The notes beneath the pieces are model-generated. The model saw only the letters and a list, made by a program, of their open reading frames with translations, was not told where the DNA came from and did not search any database. From an uncultured Clostridia bacterium (lineage in GTDB: Bacteria > Bacillota > Clostridia > Peptostreptococcales > Anaerovoracaceae), in the NCBI GenBank assembly GCA_934255435.1, contig CAKQNZ010000049.1:1-13538 (forward strand): a stretch of DNA of 13,538 nt. Reading direction: 5' to 3'. The position numbers and the translations under genes are program-made. The stretch's first letter is position 1. The number at the start of each line of letters is the position of its first letter. This document shows positions 12,466 through 13,538 of this stretch, piece after piece.

Positions 12466-12750
12466 ACATGTACAAATCGCAGTTTTCTTTTTAAATTGTA
12501 CATGTCTATAAATACACCGGATTTTTCAATGTATGATCATACACGAAATTCCAACCTTCGCAGCCCGTGCAACGTATATTTATTCACACGCAAATATGTA
12601 TTGCCACGCTAAATATGCTCCACCTTGTGATTTTCCCTTGATTTCACATTGAAAACCATGAAATTCATGTACATTTTTGAAGGTTTATTTGATTTTGTAC
12701 ATGTTTCGGGCTGTTTTAAGGGTATTTTCAGCTATGTATATTTAAACATA
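12466..12750 (-). repeat. Palindrome-rich repeat element, copy 3 (left module missing)
   Basis: About 285 bases matching the right three quarters of copies 1 and 2 in the same orientation. It has the terminal palindrome TATGT...ACATA (12733-12750), a hairpin with CATGTACA/TGTACATG arms (12666-12703) and one with ACATGTACAA/TTGTACATGT arms (12466-12505). Core sites read ATGTAC as in copy 2. One internal palindrome has become GTATGATCATAC (12531-12542). The ACCCACAGATCAGG left module is absent. The ORF frame carries at least two stops here, but the segment YNLKRKLRFVH is still readable. Confidence 0.82.
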
Positions 12751-12767
12751 TACCATCTCCCGGGGGG

Positions 12768-12811
12768 CATAGCCGAGTCGTCTCTGAAATGCTCATACTG
12801 AACTCGCTATG
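12768..12811. repeat. Inverted repeat between element copy 3 and the membrane-protein gene
   Basis: CATAGCCGAGT (12768-12778) pairs with ACTCGCTATG (12802-12811) with one bulged base and a 23-base loop. Neither strand has a T run directly after it, so it is not a standard terminator. The rest of the gap from 12751 to 12896 shows nothing else I can support. Confidence 0.35.
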
Positions 12812-12896
12812 TTATACCAGATCCATCAAGCCCCATATCTGCAGCAGGAAAATTCATTTCGCATGCTTCTTTATAACATGTCCATACTGGTCGCTT

Positions 12897-13358
12897 TTAA
12901 GACGCCCAGTAAGAAAACAAGTTGAACAGTACTATGAACAATATCAACTCTGCACACATGATCAAAATGTAATATATCTTTTTATGACCAGGTTTTGATT
13001 TATTTATAAAGTCTCCGCTTATTGCAATATATTGCGCATACTGGAAGAACATTGCTCCCTGATAATCCATTTTTTCACTTGCGGTCATCGGATAATGAAT
13101 TGCAAGCAAGGCATATCCTGTTATCACAACTATACCCATAATGATCATTCCTGCAGCTTTAGTTCCTGGCATGTCTTTACATTTTTCACTGTTGTAAAAA
13201 TAGTAATATAACATACACAGAACGGACAATATTTCTATGACGTACCAGCAAGGAATGCTTTTTCTCCAGATAAGCACCCACACAGGCACACCATCGATAA
13301 GAGCATATTTTAATCTGTTTAAATATACATTACTGTCTTTCATTGTCTGCAAAGCCAT
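12897..13358 (-). CDS. Small multi-TM membrane protein, unknown function
   Basis: The 153-residue protein has three clear hydrophobic helices: IPCWYVIEILSVLCMLYYYF (about 35-54), AAGMIIMGIVVITGYALLAI (68-87) and KIYYILIMCAELILFIVLFN (126-145), with a possible short one near 18-31. The start is uncertain: ATG at 13358 has its only purine-rich sequence (AAGG) directly abutting, the next ATG at 13343 has none, and an in-frame stop lies 21 bases above. The N-terminus may therefore be altered. I recognise no family. It is more AT-rich than the housekeeping genes, as are its neighbours. Confidence 0.62.
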   Translation of the reverse strand: MALQTMKDSNVYLNRLKYALIDGVPVWVLIWRKSIPCWYVIEILSVLCMLYYYFYNSEKCKDMPGTKAAGMIIMGIVVITGYALLAIHYPMTASEKMDYQGAMFFQYAQYIAISGDFINKSKPGHKKIYYILIMCAELILFIVLFNLFSYWAS

Positions 13359-13384
13359 CCTTAACTGAGAATCGAGTTATTTCC

Positions 13385-13414
13385 ATTTTATCGTAATATT
13401 TATATATGATCCAA
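13385..13414 (-). promoter_or_regulatory. Possible promoter for the multi-TM gene
   Basis: On the minus strand TTGGAT (13409-13414), an 18-base spacer and TAAAAT (13385-13390) lie upstream of the gene starting at 13358. The expected leader would be about 20 bases. The match is moderate in AT-rich DNA, so chance is possible. Confidence 0.35.
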
Positions 13415-13461
13415 CATACCTCCGCCAAAAGATTCTCCGACTAATGGAGGACATGTAAAGG

Positions 13462-13538
13462 TCAGTCCTGTTCAGGTTTCATGATATATGATCCTGTGCC
13501 GTCTTCTGCTTTGATGGCCATGCTTTTGACCGTATCGT
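13462..13538 (-). CDS. C-terminal end of an unidentified gene, partial at right edge
   Basis: A minus-strand frame enters from the right edge and reads DTVKSMAIKAEDGTGSYIMK then PEQD and a TGA at 13462-13464. It is too short to name. The even charge pattern and the following gap of about 100 bases before the next gene make a real C-terminus likely; the other two frames also stay open briefly, so this is not certain. Confidence 0.4.
   Translation of the reverse strand, partial: DTVKSMAIKAEDGTGSYIMKPEQD

Noticed and set aside
6540..12750. CRISPR array or insertion sequence
   Set aside because: The repeats are about 380 bases, kilobases apart and separated by genes, so there is no spacer array. 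No transposase gene, DDE motif or clear target-site duplication is present, so I keep the neutral term element.
12751..12896. Possible tRNA around the GCCGAGTCG and CATAGC palindrome
   Set aside because: No T-arm GTTCRANYC sequence, no cloverleaf spacing and no acceptor stem can be made; only a simple inverted repeat remains.

Overview
The window looks like a piece of a Clostridia-type (Bacillota) chromosome. All supported genes lie on the minus strand. They mostly start at ATG behind purine-rich AGGAG-like ribosome binding sites. The gene order cysE-cysS-mrnC-...-rlmB is a classic Firmicutes housekeeping order. I cannot place the organism below that level from sequence alone.

Region 1 (about 1-4450) is a tight housekeeping operon read right to left: cysE (serine acetyltransferase), cysS (cysteinyl-tRNA synthetase), mrnC (Mini-ribonuclease 3), a 75-residue tail-anchored membrane protein, thyA, folA, and the first codons of what is probably rlmB at the left edge. 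Joints are TAATG overlaps or gaps of a few tens of bases. A good sigma-A promoter stands in front of cysE, and its expected transcript starts inside a 9-bp hairpin. thyA and folA belong together biochemically: ThyA turns methylene-THF into DHF and DHFR regenerates THF. CysE has an unusual C-terminal tail ending in C-x2-C-x2-C-x2-C.

Region 2 (about 4450-6200) holds a secreted or membrane-anchored G5-M23 cell-wall peptidase and a hotdog-fold acyl-CoA thioesterase-like protein.

Region 3 (about 6200-13538) is accessory DNA: a same-strand row of small, mostly unrecognised proteins. It includes three short proteins of unknown family, a two-TM protein, a HEAT-repeat-like protein, an N-terminally anchored protein, an ankyrin fragment, a MNT/HEPN nucleotidyltransferase pair, another anchored protein, a frameshifted small gene, a multi-TM protein and a partial gene at the right edge. 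The protein types resemble stored immunity or defence genes, but that is inference.

The most striking feature of region 3 is a roughly 380-base element. There are two full copies (about 6540-6920 and 9124-9505) and one left-truncated copy (about 12466-12750), all in the same orientation and each ending 15-35 bases before the start codon of a gene. Each copy has two hairpins built on a TGTAC core plus terminal and internal AT-rich palindromes around TAAATATACA. The base next to the core differs between copies but is the same at all four sites within a copy, and the terminal palindrome also changes its pairs in compensation. One copy keeps a 60-codon ORF through this region; in the other two that ORF is broken although the palindromes are largely kept. 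I do not recognise this element.
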